Numbered from the stretch's first letter, positions 20,099 to 28,414 are shown. The stretch is DNA of 43,505 nucleotides from Parcubacteria bacterium SG8_24 (GCA_001303185.1 LJNP01000003.1:1-43505); one strand, 5' to 3'. The notes: a model not told the origin generated them from the letters alone. Numbers and translations are program-made.

Positions 20099-20806
20099 TC
20101 AGGTCGCGGCCGGCTCCCGTCGCACGAAGGGGTACCGCACCATCAGAATATGCTCCACCGCAGTGACGCTGGGGCCGATGATCTGACCCTCGAAGTCGCC
20201 GACCGCCGCCGCCGACAGCCTCCGCCCGTCGTCACTGGGGACGATTACCGGGACCTGCACGACGGTCGGACCGTCGTAACGACGGATGAACGAGGTACCC
20301 AGCGCCGCCAGACCGTCCGGTACCGAATCGGCGTATTGCGTGGCGAACGACAGCAGGTGTGTGATGCGGGCCGGTTTCAGCCCCCTCGATTCCATGAACC
20401 GCGAGAACTGCGGCCAATCCAGATCCACCTTGATGCGGAAAAGCTGCATCCGCAGATAACGCGGTGAGTCGTCCTGCAGACGGCCGAACAGCTCCCGGAA
20501 ATCCGGCGCCACCTCGATGATACCCGCGGCCTGCGCCAGACCTTCCCAATCCGGATGACTGACCTTTTCCACCACGTAATGCCTCGGGCGTTCGAAGATT
20601 CCCTCCCAGGGCACGTCCGGACAGCCGACATCCCGCTCCGACGGGACGAACTGCTCCAGGCAGGAGGTGAGCCTCCCGTTGGCGATCGCCTGGACGACAT
20701 GAAAGTTCTCCAGGAGCCGCTTCAACTGTTCCTCCGTGGCGATACCGACCAGCTGATTGAATCTGGCATCCAGCCGGTCGATGAGCGACCAGTCCACATT
20801 ACTCAT
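20099..20806 (-). CDS. Hypothetical protein
   Basis: Start at MSNVDWSLIDRL; the longer ORF upstream overlaps a promoter. Confidence 0.65.
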   Translation of the reverse strand: MSNVDWSLIDRLDARFNQLVGIATEEQLKRLLENFHVVQAIANGRLTSCLEQFVPSERDVGCPDVPWEGIFERPRHYVVEKVSHPDWEGLAQAAGIIEVAPDFRELFGRLQDDSPRYLRMQLFRIKVDLDWPQFSRFMESRGLKPARITHLLSFATQYADSVPDGLAALGTSFIRRYDGPTVVQVPVIVPSDDGRRLSAAAVGDFEGQIIGPSVTAVEHILMVRYPFVRREPAAT

Positions 20807-20864
20807 GCTTGACCTCCGCTGAAAGGACCGAATCAGTCTCCATTTACTCAATGAACGTCCGGAC

Positions 20865-20893
20865 ACAATAACATCTGCTTTGAAGCCTGTCAA
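20865..20893 (-). promoter_or_regulatory. Promoter of the 20099-20806 gene
   Basis: Minus strand TTGACA, 17 nt, TATTGT. Confidence 0.65.
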
Positions 20894-20953
20894 CTCGCGA
20901 TATTTACCTTGATTTAGCCAAAAACATGATATATCCTACCCCGGTACCAAGGG

Positions 20954-20982
20954 TTGTCAAAATCCCTAAGCGGTGCTATATT
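20954..20982 (+). promoter_or_regulatory. tRNA-Ile promoter
   Basis: TTGTCA, 17 nt, TATATT. Confidence 0.65.
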
Positions 20983-21014
20983 CTTCATTGTCCGTCTGCC
21001 GGACCCGGAAGCTC

Positions 21015-21091
21015 GGGCGTGTAGCTCAGTCGGTTAGAGCGTCACACTGATAATGTGAAGGTCGGTGGTTCGAATCCACCCACGCCCACCA
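21015..21091 (+). tRNA. tRNA-Ile (GAT), CCA encoded
   Basis: GGGCGTGTAGCTCAGTCGGTTAGAGC...CTGATAA...GGTTCGAATCCACCCACGCCCACCA; full cloverleaf. Confidence 0.95.
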
Positions 21092-21138
21092 CCAAGAAAT
21101 CGAACGGCCGGTCCCGTAACCGGCCGGCTGACCGATTT

Positions 21139-21630
21139 ATGATCCTGACCACTACAGACATCGTCATCCGCCTGGTGATCATCACCGTTTTGGCTGCGCT
21201 CATCGGTATGGAGCGGGAATATCACCGACGGCCCGCCGGTATCCGTACTAACGTCATGGTCGGCCTGGGCGCTACGCTCATGACTATGGCCTCCATCCAG
21301 ACGCCATCACTATGGGCTGACGTGACGACCGTCGACCCGGGTCGGATCGCGGCCCAGATCGTCAGCGGCATCGGTTTCATCGGTGCCGGCATCATCCTCC
21401 AACGAGGCAGCAAAAGGGTGATCGGTCTGACTACCGCAGCCACGCTATGGGTAGTGGCCGGACTCGGTATAGCCGTCGGTATGGGACTATACACCGAAGC
21501 GGTGGCCGCCACCATCCTGGTATTCATCACCTTCATCCTGCTGACCCGCGTGGTGGTGGCCGTCAGGTCCTATGCCAAGAGGAATCCGCCGAAATTCGAC
21601 AGCGACTTCGCGGACCTCATCGAAGAGTGA
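21139..21630 (+). CDS. MgtC/SapB family membrane protein
   Basis: LAALIGMEREYHRRPAGIRTNVMVGLGATLMTMAS...IAAQIVSGIGFIGAGIILQRGSKRVIGLTTAATLWVVAGLGIAVGMG. Confidence 0.93.
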   Translation: MILTTTDIVIRLVIITVLAALIGMEREYHRRPAGIRTNVMVGLGATLMTMASIQTPSLWADVTTVDPGRIAAQIVSGIGFIGAGIILQRGSKRVIGLTTAATLWVVAGLGIAVGMGLYTEAVAATILVFITFILLTRVVVAVRSYAKRNPPKFDSDFADLIEE

Positions 21631-21648
21631 AGCCGTTTCAGTATTGAC

Positions 21649-21681
21649 GGCCCGAGGTAGCTCAGTGGTAGAGCAGTGGAC
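21649..21681 (+). pseudogene. 5' half of a second tRNA-Phe-like gene
   Basis: 21652-21681 is identical over 30 nt to 21744-21773 of the intact tRNA-Phe; ends inside the anticodon loop. Confidence 0.75.
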
Positions 21682-21718
21682 AGCACCCTGAGGGGTGCGG
21701 TCGTATCATATCCGCTCT

Positions 21719-21738
21719 AAACATTTCCCGGATCGTGG
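21719..21738 (+). repeat. Left arm of 20-bp inverted repeat flanking tRNA-Phe
   Basis: AAACATTTCCCGGATCGTGG, one mismatch to the reverse complement of 21815-21834. Confidence 0.85.
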
Positions 21739-21741
21739 TCG

Positions 21742-21817
21742 TGCCGAGGTAGCTCAGTGGTAGAGCAGTGGACTGAAAATCCACGTGTCGCCAGTTCAAT
21801 CCTGGCCCTCGGCACCA
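21742..21817 (+). tRNA. tRNA-Phe (GAA), CCA encoded
   Basis: TGCCGAGGTAGCTCAGTGGTAGAGCAGTGGACTGAAAATCCACGTGTCGCCAGTTCAATCCTGGCCCTCGGCACCA; full cloverleaf. Confidence 0.95.
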
Positions 21818-21834
21818 CGATCCGGTAAATGTTT
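21815..21834 (+). repeat. Right arm of inverted repeat, includes the tRNA-Phe CCA end
   Basis: CCACGATCCGGTAAATGTTT. Confidence 0.85.
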
Positions 21835-21845
21835 TCCGCTGGGGC

Positions 21846-21882
21846 CGCGTGTCTTCAGTCCAATCCTGGCCCTCACCGCCAT
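21846..21882 (+). pseudogene. 3' half of the second tRNA-Phe-like gene
   Basis: CGCGTGTCTTCAGTCCAATCCTGGCCCTCACCGCCA aligns to CACGTGTCGCCAGTTCAATCCTGGCCCTCGGCACCA. Confidence 0.75.
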
Positions 21883-21921
21883 TCCTGAAGCGGTTTTACT
21901 TCCGACATAACATGACAATTT

Positions 21922-21997
21922 CGGGGTGTGGCCCAGCGGCTAGGGCGCCTGCTTTGGGAGCAGGAGATCGCGAGTTCGAGTCTCGCCGCCCCGACCA
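21922..21997 (+). tRNA. tRNA-Pro (TGG), CCA encoded
   Basis: CGGGGTGTGGCCCAGCGGCTAGGGCGCCTGCTTTGGGAGCAGG...GTTCGAGTCTCGCCGCCCCGACCA. Confidence 0.93.
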
Positions 21998-22008
21998 ACA
22001 AAAAATGC

Positions 22009-22082
22009 GCGGGCGTAGTTCAATGGTAGAACACTAGCCTTCCAAGCTAGCCACGTGGGTTCGATTCCCATCGCCCGCTCCA
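22009..22082 (+). tRNA. tRNA-Gly (TCC), CCA encoded
   Basis: GCGGGCGTAGTTCAATGGTAGAACACTAGCCTTCCAAGCTAGCCACGTGGGTTCGATTCCCATCGCCCGCTCCA. Confidence 0.95.
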
Positions 22083-22139
22083 GCTCGAGGGACGCGTACG
22101 GAGTAGGTGTCCCGCGAGGTGGAATAACCCTGCCTTGAT

Positions 22140-22571
22140 ATGAATGATGATAGGCGACCGCAAGTAGGTGTGGCCGCCCTGATCGTCAGGGACGGCAAGA
22201 TACTTCTCGGCAAGCGACGCGGTTCCCACGGTGCCGGTAGTTGGTGCCTGCCTGGAGGCCACCTGGAGTGGAAGGAGGAACCTGCGGCCTGCGTGCAGCG
22301 CGAAGTCAAGGAAGAGACCGGTCTCGACGTGATCTCCAGCCGGCCGTTCGCCTTCACCAATGACGTCTTCGCGGCGGAAGAGAAACATTACGTGACCCTT
22401 TTCCTGCTTACCGAGGTCGCGCCAGGCGACGCCGAGCTGCTGGAGCCGGAAAAATGCGAATCTTGGGGCTGGTTTCCGGTCGACGACCTGCCTTCACCGC
22501 TTTTCCTGCCGATCCGTAACCTGATTGCCTCAGGTTTCGATCTCAGGTCATTCATCTTGGATCTCGCGTGA
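22140..22571 (+). CDS. NUDIX hydrolase
   Basis: Nudix box GGHLEWKEEPAACVQREVKEETGL (GX5EX7REUXEEXGU). Confidence 0.95.
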   Translation: MNDDRRPQVGVAALIVRDGKILLGKRRGSHGAGSWCLPGGHLEWKEEPAACVQREVKEETGLDVISSRPFAFTNDVFAAEEKHYVTLFLLTEVAPGDAELLEPEKCESWGWFPVDDLPSPLFLPIRNLIASGFDLRSFILDLA

Positions 22572-22649
22572 ACCGTATCGTGGCCGTAGATCCAGCCGGA
22601 CTTTGACATCGTTATCACGGACGTATCCGATCATCTTGAGGAGGTTAGA

Positions 22650-22961
22650 GTGGTTTCAATGCGTACCATGCCGGCCCGCATCGACGGGATCTGGGAGGCG
22701 TATGAGCTCTGGCGTCCCGATCCGTCCCGCAAGTCCTCCAAAAGGAGACATGTGAGATTCTTCACCCGCAGCGGCGATGCCGAGGAATACGTCAGACCTT
22801 TCGGACTCCGGGGGAGGATCCGGTTCCATCAGGCGGTCTTCTTCGCCGACGGTAGGATCTACTTGCTCCGTTCGGGTGACCCGATCGAGCTCGGCGGGCC
22901 CTCTCCGGACTTCCAAGAATCCGGGAGCCCGACGGACGGTCGGTGCGGAGACAGCAAATGA
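22650..22961 (+). CDS. Hypothetical protein (GTG start, or ATG at 22659)
   Basis: GAGGAGG SD upstream; ATGA overlap with the next gene. Confidence 0.55.
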   Translation: MVSMRTMPARIDGIWEAYELWRPDPSRKSSKRRHVRFFTRSGDAEEYVRPFGLRGRIRFHQAVFFADGRIYLLRSGDPIELGGPSPDFQESGSPTDGRCGDSK

Positions 22962-23239
22962 TCCGGTTCGCGCCTGGACAGATTGACGTCTGGCGGGTGC
23001 TCCGTAGTACGGCCGAAGACGGAGTCCGTCAGGTCGTGATGGGTTATTTCTTCCAGGTCCGCAATGCCTGTAATCTGGCCCTCCGGATCAATCAGGCCGG
23101 GAACGGGCCGGCGGTAGTCAACGGCTGCCGTGCCCTCCTCTTGCCCGGCGGACTGATCCTGCCCGCTGCCGATACGGATTCCGTCAGGCCGCAGCGCTGC
23201 CTGGACGACCCTTCCGTAAGGGCTCTGCCCGATCGGTGA
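22958..23239 (+). CDS. Hypothetical protein
   Basis: Start MIRFAPG overlaps the previous stop as ATGA; terminator downstream. Confidence 0.55.
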   Translation: MIRFAPGQIDVWRVLRSTAEDGVRQVVMGYFFQVRNACNLALRINQAGNGPAVVNGCRALLLPGGLILPAADTDSVRPQRCLDDPSVRALPDR

Positions 23240-23269
23240 ACTGCCCCGCCCCGCGGGGTTTTTTCTTTC
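23237..23269 (+). terminator. Rho-independent terminator
   Basis: GCCCCGccccGCGGGGTTTTTTCTTT. Confidence 0.75.
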
Positions 23270-23301
23270 GGTTAGGTCCGGTCTTGCGGTATCATGACGA
23301 G

Positions 23302-24702
23302 ATGAAGCTGACTGATATGAGACTGGTCCCGAAACCGTCACTGGCGACGTTCTGCCTGGGCACGGCCCTGGTCATCCTGCTTACCATGACCGCCTTTGTC
23401 GTCTACGGAAGGGCGGCCGACCTGGCTTCGGAAACCTCAATCCCGCCCCATCTGCCCGCCATGAGATCGCTGTTGACGGTACTGTTCATCGGTCTGACGG
23501 CGGCTGCCGCCCTCCTGATCGCCTGGCATCACCAACTGTTATCGGGGGCGAATCGGAGACTTGTGGCGCTGACCATCTCCGCCGGACTGCTGCTGATGCT
23601 GGTCGGTATCTCTTTCGCGCCGATCGGATCGGCCGACGTCTACTGGTACACGCTGTCAGGGCGCTCCTTGGTGCTCCATGGTGATAACCCTTATGCCGGT
23701 TCCCCGTTCTCACACGCCGACGACATCTTCATCGGCTATGTCGATCGGTGGGCCGACCATTCGACCCCCTATGGACCGCTGCTGACCGCCCTCACGGCGC
23801 TGCCGATACTCCTGTCCGGTAATCCCGCCATGCAGGTAAGGTTGATGAGAGCCCTGATGGTATTGGGATACGTCCTGGCCGGCCTACTGATCTTCCGTGA
23901 GCTGCGGACGTCAGGGAAGCGACGAGCCGGGACCTTCCTGGCCCTCTGGTTCATCAATCCTTTCGCCGTATTCGAGGTCGCCAATGCCGGACACAATGAA
24001 GGGCTGCTGGCCCTGCCCCTGGCCCTATTGGTCATCGGCCTCATGAGACGCGATCCAGTGCGTCCGTCGGTCGCCCTGACCGCAGCGGCCCTCATGAAAT
24101 GGTGGCCGGCCATATTAGCGCCGCTGCTCATGCGTTTCCGGCGGGCCGGCAAGAGGCGCTGGGTGATCGCTGTCACAGCCTCCATCCTACTGATGATCGC
24201 TGCGGCCGCGCCGTTCGGATCTGCCCTGATACAGGCCGTAGGCCTTCGGCATCATGTCGCCTACGATTATCCGTTCTATTTCGGGCCGGTCCTGTTCATC
24301 CTCTGGGTGATTGCCCTATCTTTTACCGCCCCGGCTGCCGCCCTCATCGCCGCCAAGATGACCGGCGGCCTGCTGTTGCTGGGTCTGCTGATCTTCGTCA
24401 TGTCGGGACTCCACCGTCGTCGATATGAAGCTGCTCCGGCTGCCCTGCTCATCTCACTGTCTTTCCTGATGATCTCGCCGTGGGTACAGCCGTGGTACGG
24501 CATCGCGCTGCTGCCTTTCTTCGCCTCCCTGAAGACCCGGACGATGTTCGTCTCGTTCATCGTGGCCGGCCTGGCCGGTTTCACCGCCTATTCTGCCTCT
24601 TCGGTCGCCGTTACCCTTTGTGCTCTGACCGCTTACGCGATCATCCGAATCTTCCTGACCGCGACGTCTCTGGCGAGTAACCCGAAACCGCGACCCCACT
24701 GA
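23302..24702 (+). CDS. GT-C-type integral membrane glycosyltransferase-like protein (GT87/DUF2029- or mannosyltransferase-like)
   Basis: About 10+ TM helices; SADVYWYTLSGRSLVLHGDNPYAGSPFSHADD loop after the first TMs, typical of polyprenyl-P-sugar transferases. Confidence 0.7.
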   Translation: MKLTDMRLVPKPSLATFCLGTALVILLTMTAFVVYGRAADLASETSIPPHLPAMRSLLTVLFIGLTAAAALLIAWHHQLLSGANRRLVALTISAGLLLMLVGISFAPIGSADVYWYTLSGRSLVLHGDNPYAGSPFSHADDIFIGYVDRWADHSTPYGPLLTALTALPILLSGNPAMQVRLMRALMVLGYVLAGLLIFRELRTSGKRRAGTFLALWFINPFAVFEVANAGHNEGLLALPLALLVIGLMRRDPVRPSVALTAAALMKWWPAILAPLLMRFRRAGKRRWVIAVTASILLMIAAAAPFGSALIQAVGLRHHVAYDYPFYFGPVLFILWVIALSFTAPAAALIAAKMTGGLLLLGLLIFVMSGLHRRRYEAAPAALLISLSFLMISPWVQPWYGIALLPFFASLKTRTMFVSFIVAGLAGFTAYSASSVAVTLCALTAYAIIRIFLTATSLASNPKPRPH

Positions 24703-24721
24703 GACCGGACCGGATTGAAAA

Positions 24722-24755
24722 AGGAGTGACTCGATCATGTCACTCCTGTTCTTCG
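24722..24755 (-). terminator. Terminator overlapping the 3' end of the AAA+ gene
   Basis: Minus strand AGGAGTGACatgatcgaGTCACTCCTTTTTC. Confidence 0.75.
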
Positions 24756-26014
24756 TCGTCCGGCGACCCGGCGCTGTGGACGGCCTGGGCTGGTCTCTGG
24801 TAGACGTTCGCCCGGCCGGCTTCCCGCGGTTCAGGATGCGGCTTCCGGTAAATGGCCGGTTCCGAACCCTCCATGGTAAAGAGAACTTCGTCGCCGTGCT
24901 CCAGCGCACCGCACTCGATGCTGGTGGACAGCGGCAAGGTGACCCGCTTATGGACCACGTCCCTGAGCGGACGCAACCCATAGAGTCGGTTCGATCCTTC
25001 CTGGAGGAGAAAGGCCTTGAACTCCTCGCTGAAGTGCAGGAGCATCGGCGGGGCAGTCGTCCCGCGTCGTCCGGAGACCTTCTCCTGCTCGAGACTCAAC
25101 ATCAGTTCCAGGACCTTCAGGCGACTGGAATAATCCAGCGTCCGGAAGATGATGATCTCGCTACGCAGGCGTCCGACCAGCTCCGGAGCGAACCTCTCCT
25201 CGATCAGCTTGACCGTATCCCCGTAGATCCGCTGATCCAACAGGTCGGCGTTCTGGCTGATGTCGGACTCGGGCGTTCCGAAGCCCATCTGGTGCGACTT
25301 GCCGGCGAGCAGCTCCTGCTGACGCCGGCCTCCGACGTTGCAGGTGAGGATCACCACGCTGTTGCGGAAATCGGTGATTTCCCCGTTAGCCATGGTAAGC
25401 TCGCCGTCGTCGATGATGTGCAGCAGCAGGTTCCACAGGTCGTTATGCGCCTTCTCTACCTCGTCAAAGAGGATGACCGATAGGTAGGGGCGGTACTCCT
25501 GGTAGAAATTCGCCAGCACATCCTCCAGCTTCTTCGGATCGCGATCCCGGAACCGTTTCTCGAGGAAGGGGCGGGCCTTGACCCAGAAGTGCGGTTCGTC
25601 GATCTTCATCTGCGAGAGCATCCCCGGCTTGTCCGACTGGACATAGCCGGGCGGCGATCCGATCAGCTCGGAGACCCGGTGGCTCTCCTTGTACTTACCG
25701 CACTGGATCCTGATGAGTGGGGCATGGGGCTGGTCGGCGACCAGGCAACGTGCCAGCTCTTCAGCCATCAGCGTCTTGCCGACTCCTGTGGGCCCGGAGA
25801 AGATGAACGAACCGATGGGTCGGCGTCCGTCGCCGAGTCCGGAGTAATAGATGGAGAAACGGCGGGCCACGTGCTCAGCCGCCCTCTCCTGACCGATGAC
25901 GCGGCTCGTGAGATGGTCGAAGATCGCCTGGGTCTTCGGGCCGAATCTCTCGATCTCCACCCGCTCGGTGAAGGCGCGACTGTCACCATGCTTAAGGGTG
26001 CTGTCGTTGCCCAT
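24740..26014 (-). CDS. Single-ring HSP100/Clp AAA+ ATPase (ClpB/ClpC D2-like)
   Basis: GPTGVGKTLMAEELARCL, RIQCGKYKESHRVSELIGSPPGYVQSDKPGMLSQ, SVILFDEVEKAHNDLWNLLLHIIDDGELTMANGEITDFRNSVVILTCN, F-APELVGRL; no D1 or N domain. Start set at MGNDST. Confidence 0.85.
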   Translation of the reverse strand: MGNDSTLKHGDSRAFTERVEIERFGPKTQAIFDHLTSRVIGQERAAEHVARRFSIYYSGLGDGRRPIGSFIFSGPTGVGKTLMAEELARCLVADQPHAPLIRIQCGKYKESHRVSELIGSPPGYVQSDKPGMLSQMKIDEPHFWVKARPFLEKRFRDRDPKKLEDVLANFYQEYRPYLSVILFDEVEKAHNDLWNLLLHIIDDGELTMANGEITDFRNSVVILTCNVGGRRQQELLAGKSHQMGFGTPESDISQNADLLDQRIYGDTVKLIEERFAPELVGRLRSEIIIFRTLDYSSRLKVLELMLSLEQEKVSGRRGTTAPPMLLHFSEEFKAFLLQEGSNRLYGLRPLRDVVHKRVTLPLSTSIECGALEHGDEVLFTMEGSEPAIYRKPHPEPREAGRANVYQRPAQAVHSAGSPDDEEQE

Positions 26015-26106
26015 GCGCGGCCTCCTTATCAGACACCATATACCGTATATCTTTGCGAAAAGCGCCACGGAAACGGCGACTTCCGTACTTGAAGGAACTT
26101 ACCTGA

Positions 26107-26144
26107 AGTATAACCGACCGGGACGTTTGGTCAACGTCCCGGTC
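26107..26144 (-). promoter_or_regulatory. AAA+ gene promoter overlapped by a 12-bp palindrome
   Basis: Minus strand TTGACC (26134-26129), 16 nt, TATACT (26112-26107); palindrome GACCGGGACGTT-tggtc-AACGTCCCGGTC at 26116-26144. Confidence 0.55.
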
Positions 26145-26185
26145 ATCGGTCTGCGGATCCGCTTAAACCGCAGTTTACGCTCAAA

Positions 26186-27133
26186 TCAGCGGAAAAACCG
26201 TCTGTAATAAGTGGCGGCTTTCTCCGGCGGTATGGGGTTGATGATGATGCCCGAGCCTATCTCCACCCCGGCCCAGACACTACCCCGGGGCGTGATCTTC
26301 ATGTACAGATGCTGGTCCTGATCGTAGATGATCTGGTGGAAGTAGTAGTTATACGGTAACCCGAGATCGCCGATCGCCCGCAGCGCCCGCTTAAGTGCCT
26401 TGGCCCAACTCTTCCTTTCCTGACCGTTCAGGGCCGTGATGTTGTCGAGGTGACGACGCGGCAATATCCAAAGCTCGTAATTGTGCATCGAAGCGTACGG
26501 CGTGAAGACAACTATCTGATCGTCCTCATGAACCAAACGCGGCCCGCGACTCTCCTGTCCGATCACGTCGCAATAGGGGCAGGTGCCGTGATGGAGTTTG
26601 TATTCGAAGGTCTTCTTCGATTTGTCCAGGAGGTGGGGCGGAATGAAATCGGTCGCGAAGATCTGCGAATGGGAGTGGGCGATCGAAGCGCCGGCGCGAC
26701 CGCCGTCATTCTTGAAGATGAGGATGTACTGAATCCGGGGGTCTTCGGTCAGTTCCACCGTCCGTGCCGCATAGGCCTCTAGCAGTTCGACGACGGCGCT
26801 GACCGGCAGATCATCCAGCTGCCTCTCGGGATGAGGCGTTTCGATGACGACCTCCTGGACCCCATAGGCCCGGGGATTATCGACGCTCACTGCCGGAAAC
26901 CGGTTGGACACCACCTTGATACGCCAGTCCGAACGGGGTCCGACCGTAAGCAGGGCCTTTTCCTGATCTATCTCCTCCGGACACAAGGCGCACTCCCGGG
27001 CATCTCGACGGCCATCGCGCTCCGGACGACGGACAGTATACGGACGACCGGCCCGACGCGGAGCGATGAGCACATACTTGTCCTGGATGTAATCCTTGCG
27101 CAACTCGGACCGTGGGCGTCTGGTTGAAGGCAT
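26186..27133 (-). CDS. galT: Galactose-1-phosphate uridylyltransferase-like (HIT superfamily)
   Basis: LRKDYIQDKYVLIAPRRAGRP, CALCPE, IKVVSNRFPAV, VVIETPHPERQ, FKNDGGRAGASIAHSHSQI, WILPRRHL, HLYMKITPR. Confidence 0.88.
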   Translation of the reverse strand: MPSTRRPRSELRKDYIQDKYVLIAPRRAGRPYTVRRPERDGRRDARECALCPEEIDQEKALLTVGPRSDWRIKVVSNRFPAVSVDNPRAYGVQEVVIETPHPERQLDDLPVSAVVELLEAYAARTVELTEDPRIQYILIFKNDGGRAGASIAHSHSQIFATDFIPPHLLDKSKKTFEYKLHHGTCPYCDVIGQESRGPRLVHEDDQIVVFTPYASMHNYELWILPRRHLDNITALNGQERKSWAKALKRALRAIGDLGLPYNYYFHQIIYDQDQHLYMKITPRGSVWAGVEIGSGIIINPIPPEKAATYYRRFFR

Positions 27134-27182
27134 AAGACACTGACGTGAAGCGTTTATGGAGAGGTCCGGTGACGGGCCGGGC

Positions 27183-27695
27183 TCAGACCTGCTGACGGTA
27201 GAACGTCCGGGTATGGGCCAAGGTGATGGCCAGAGCCAGGGCATCCGCCGCATCATCAGGCCGAGGTGTCTCGCGCAGGTTAAGCAGCATCTGCACCATC
27301 TTCTGCATCTCCTTCTTGCCGGCCCGCCCATGTCCGCAGACCGCCACCTTGACCTCGGAAGGCCCGAACTCACGATAGGGAATACGATTGTTCTCGAGAC
27401 AGAGCCGGATGACCCCGCGGGCCTCCGCGACCGACATGGCGGTCTTGACGTTCTTGGAGAAGAATATCCTCTCCAGGGCGACATGCGACGGACGGAACCT
27501 CTCCACTACCTCCTCGAGTCGGGCATACAGCTCCTGCAGCCTGGCCGCCGCCGGTAGGGCCGGCGAGGTCTGGATGCTGCCGTAGGTCAGACAGCGCTCC
27601 CGGCTGTCCTTGATCTCGATGACGCCATACCCGAGATCGGCGAATCCCGGATCCAATCCCAGATAGACGGTGCTGACCGGACGGTAAGGCGTCAT
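27183..27695 (-). CDS. ruvC: Holliday junction endodeoxyribonuclease RuvC
   Basis: YLGLDPGFADLGYGVIE, VALERIFFSKNVKTAMSVAEARGVI, DDAADALALAITLAH. Confidence 0.96.
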   Translation of the reverse strand: MTPYRPVSTVYLGLDPGFADLGYGVIEIKDSRERCLTYGSIQTSPALPAAARLQELYARLEEVVERFRPSHVALERIFFSKNVKTAMSVAEARGVIRLCLENNRIPYREFGPSEVKVAVCGHGRAGKKEMQKMVQMLLNLRETPRPDDAADALALAITLAHTRTFYRQQV

Positions 27696-28414
27696 ATGAA
27701 CTCGGCTGACGTATATATCTCGTTGACGTCCTCATCGTCATCCAATGACTCCAGAAGACCCTCCAGACTTTTCCGCTCCGCCCCGCCGACACTGACCGGT
27801 TCCTTGCAGACCCATTCCAAACCGGCCGACCCGACCTCCAGGCCGACGGCCTCGGCCGCCTCACGGATGCGGCTCAGGTCGGTGGCCGGAGCCAAGGCGA
27901 TCTGCCGCCCCTCTTCTTCGGCGATATCCTCAGTACCGGCGTCGATAAGGGCCATTTCCTGACCTTCGGTCAACGGTTGGCCCTCTTTGAGACGGATGAC
28001 GGCCCGCCGTTCGAACATCCACTGTACCGCTCCCGAACCGGCCAGGTTACCGCCGTACCTGCCGAACAGATGTTTCAGATTGGCGCTGGTCCGGTTACGG
28101 TTGTCCGTCAACGCTTCCACCAGTACGGCTATGCCGCCGGGACCGAAACCCTCATAGAGTACCTCCTCGATGTTGTCGCCTCCGATCTCACCGGTCCCCC
28201 GTTTGACCGCCTTATCGATGTTATCCTTGGGCATGTTACCGGATACCGCACTGTCGATCGCCGTACGCAACCTGAAATTGAACTCGGGGTCACCGCCGCC
28301 CTCGCGGGCCGCTACGGTGATCGCTTTGGCCAGCTTGGTGAAGAGCGCCGCCCGCCGCTTGTCGGCAGCGCCTTTCCGGTGTCTGATATTGGCCCATTTG
28401 GAGTGTCCCGACAT
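27692..28414 (-). CDS. YebC/PmpR family protein
   Basis: MSGHSKWANIRHRKGAADKRRAALFTKLAKAITVAAREGGGDPEFNFRLRTAIDSA; stop overlaps ruvC start (ATGA). Confidence 0.97.
   Translation of the reverse strand: MSGHSKWANIRHRKGAADKRRAALFTKLAKAITVAAREGGGDPEFNFRLRTAIDSAVSGNMPKDNIDKAVKRGTGEIGGDNIEEVLYEGFGPGGIAVLVEALTDNRNRTSANLKHLFGRYGGNLAGSGAVQWMFERRAVIRLKEGQPLTEGQEMALIDAGTEDIAEEEGRQIALAPATDLSRIREAAEAVGLEVGSAGLEWVCKEPVSVGGAERKSLEGLLESLDDDEDVNEIYTSAEFI

Noticed and set aside
21030-21225. Minus-strand 63-aa ORF over tRNA-Ile (ends GGRGWIRTTDLHIISVTL)
   Set aside because: Reverse translation of tRNA, a well-known spurious annotation.
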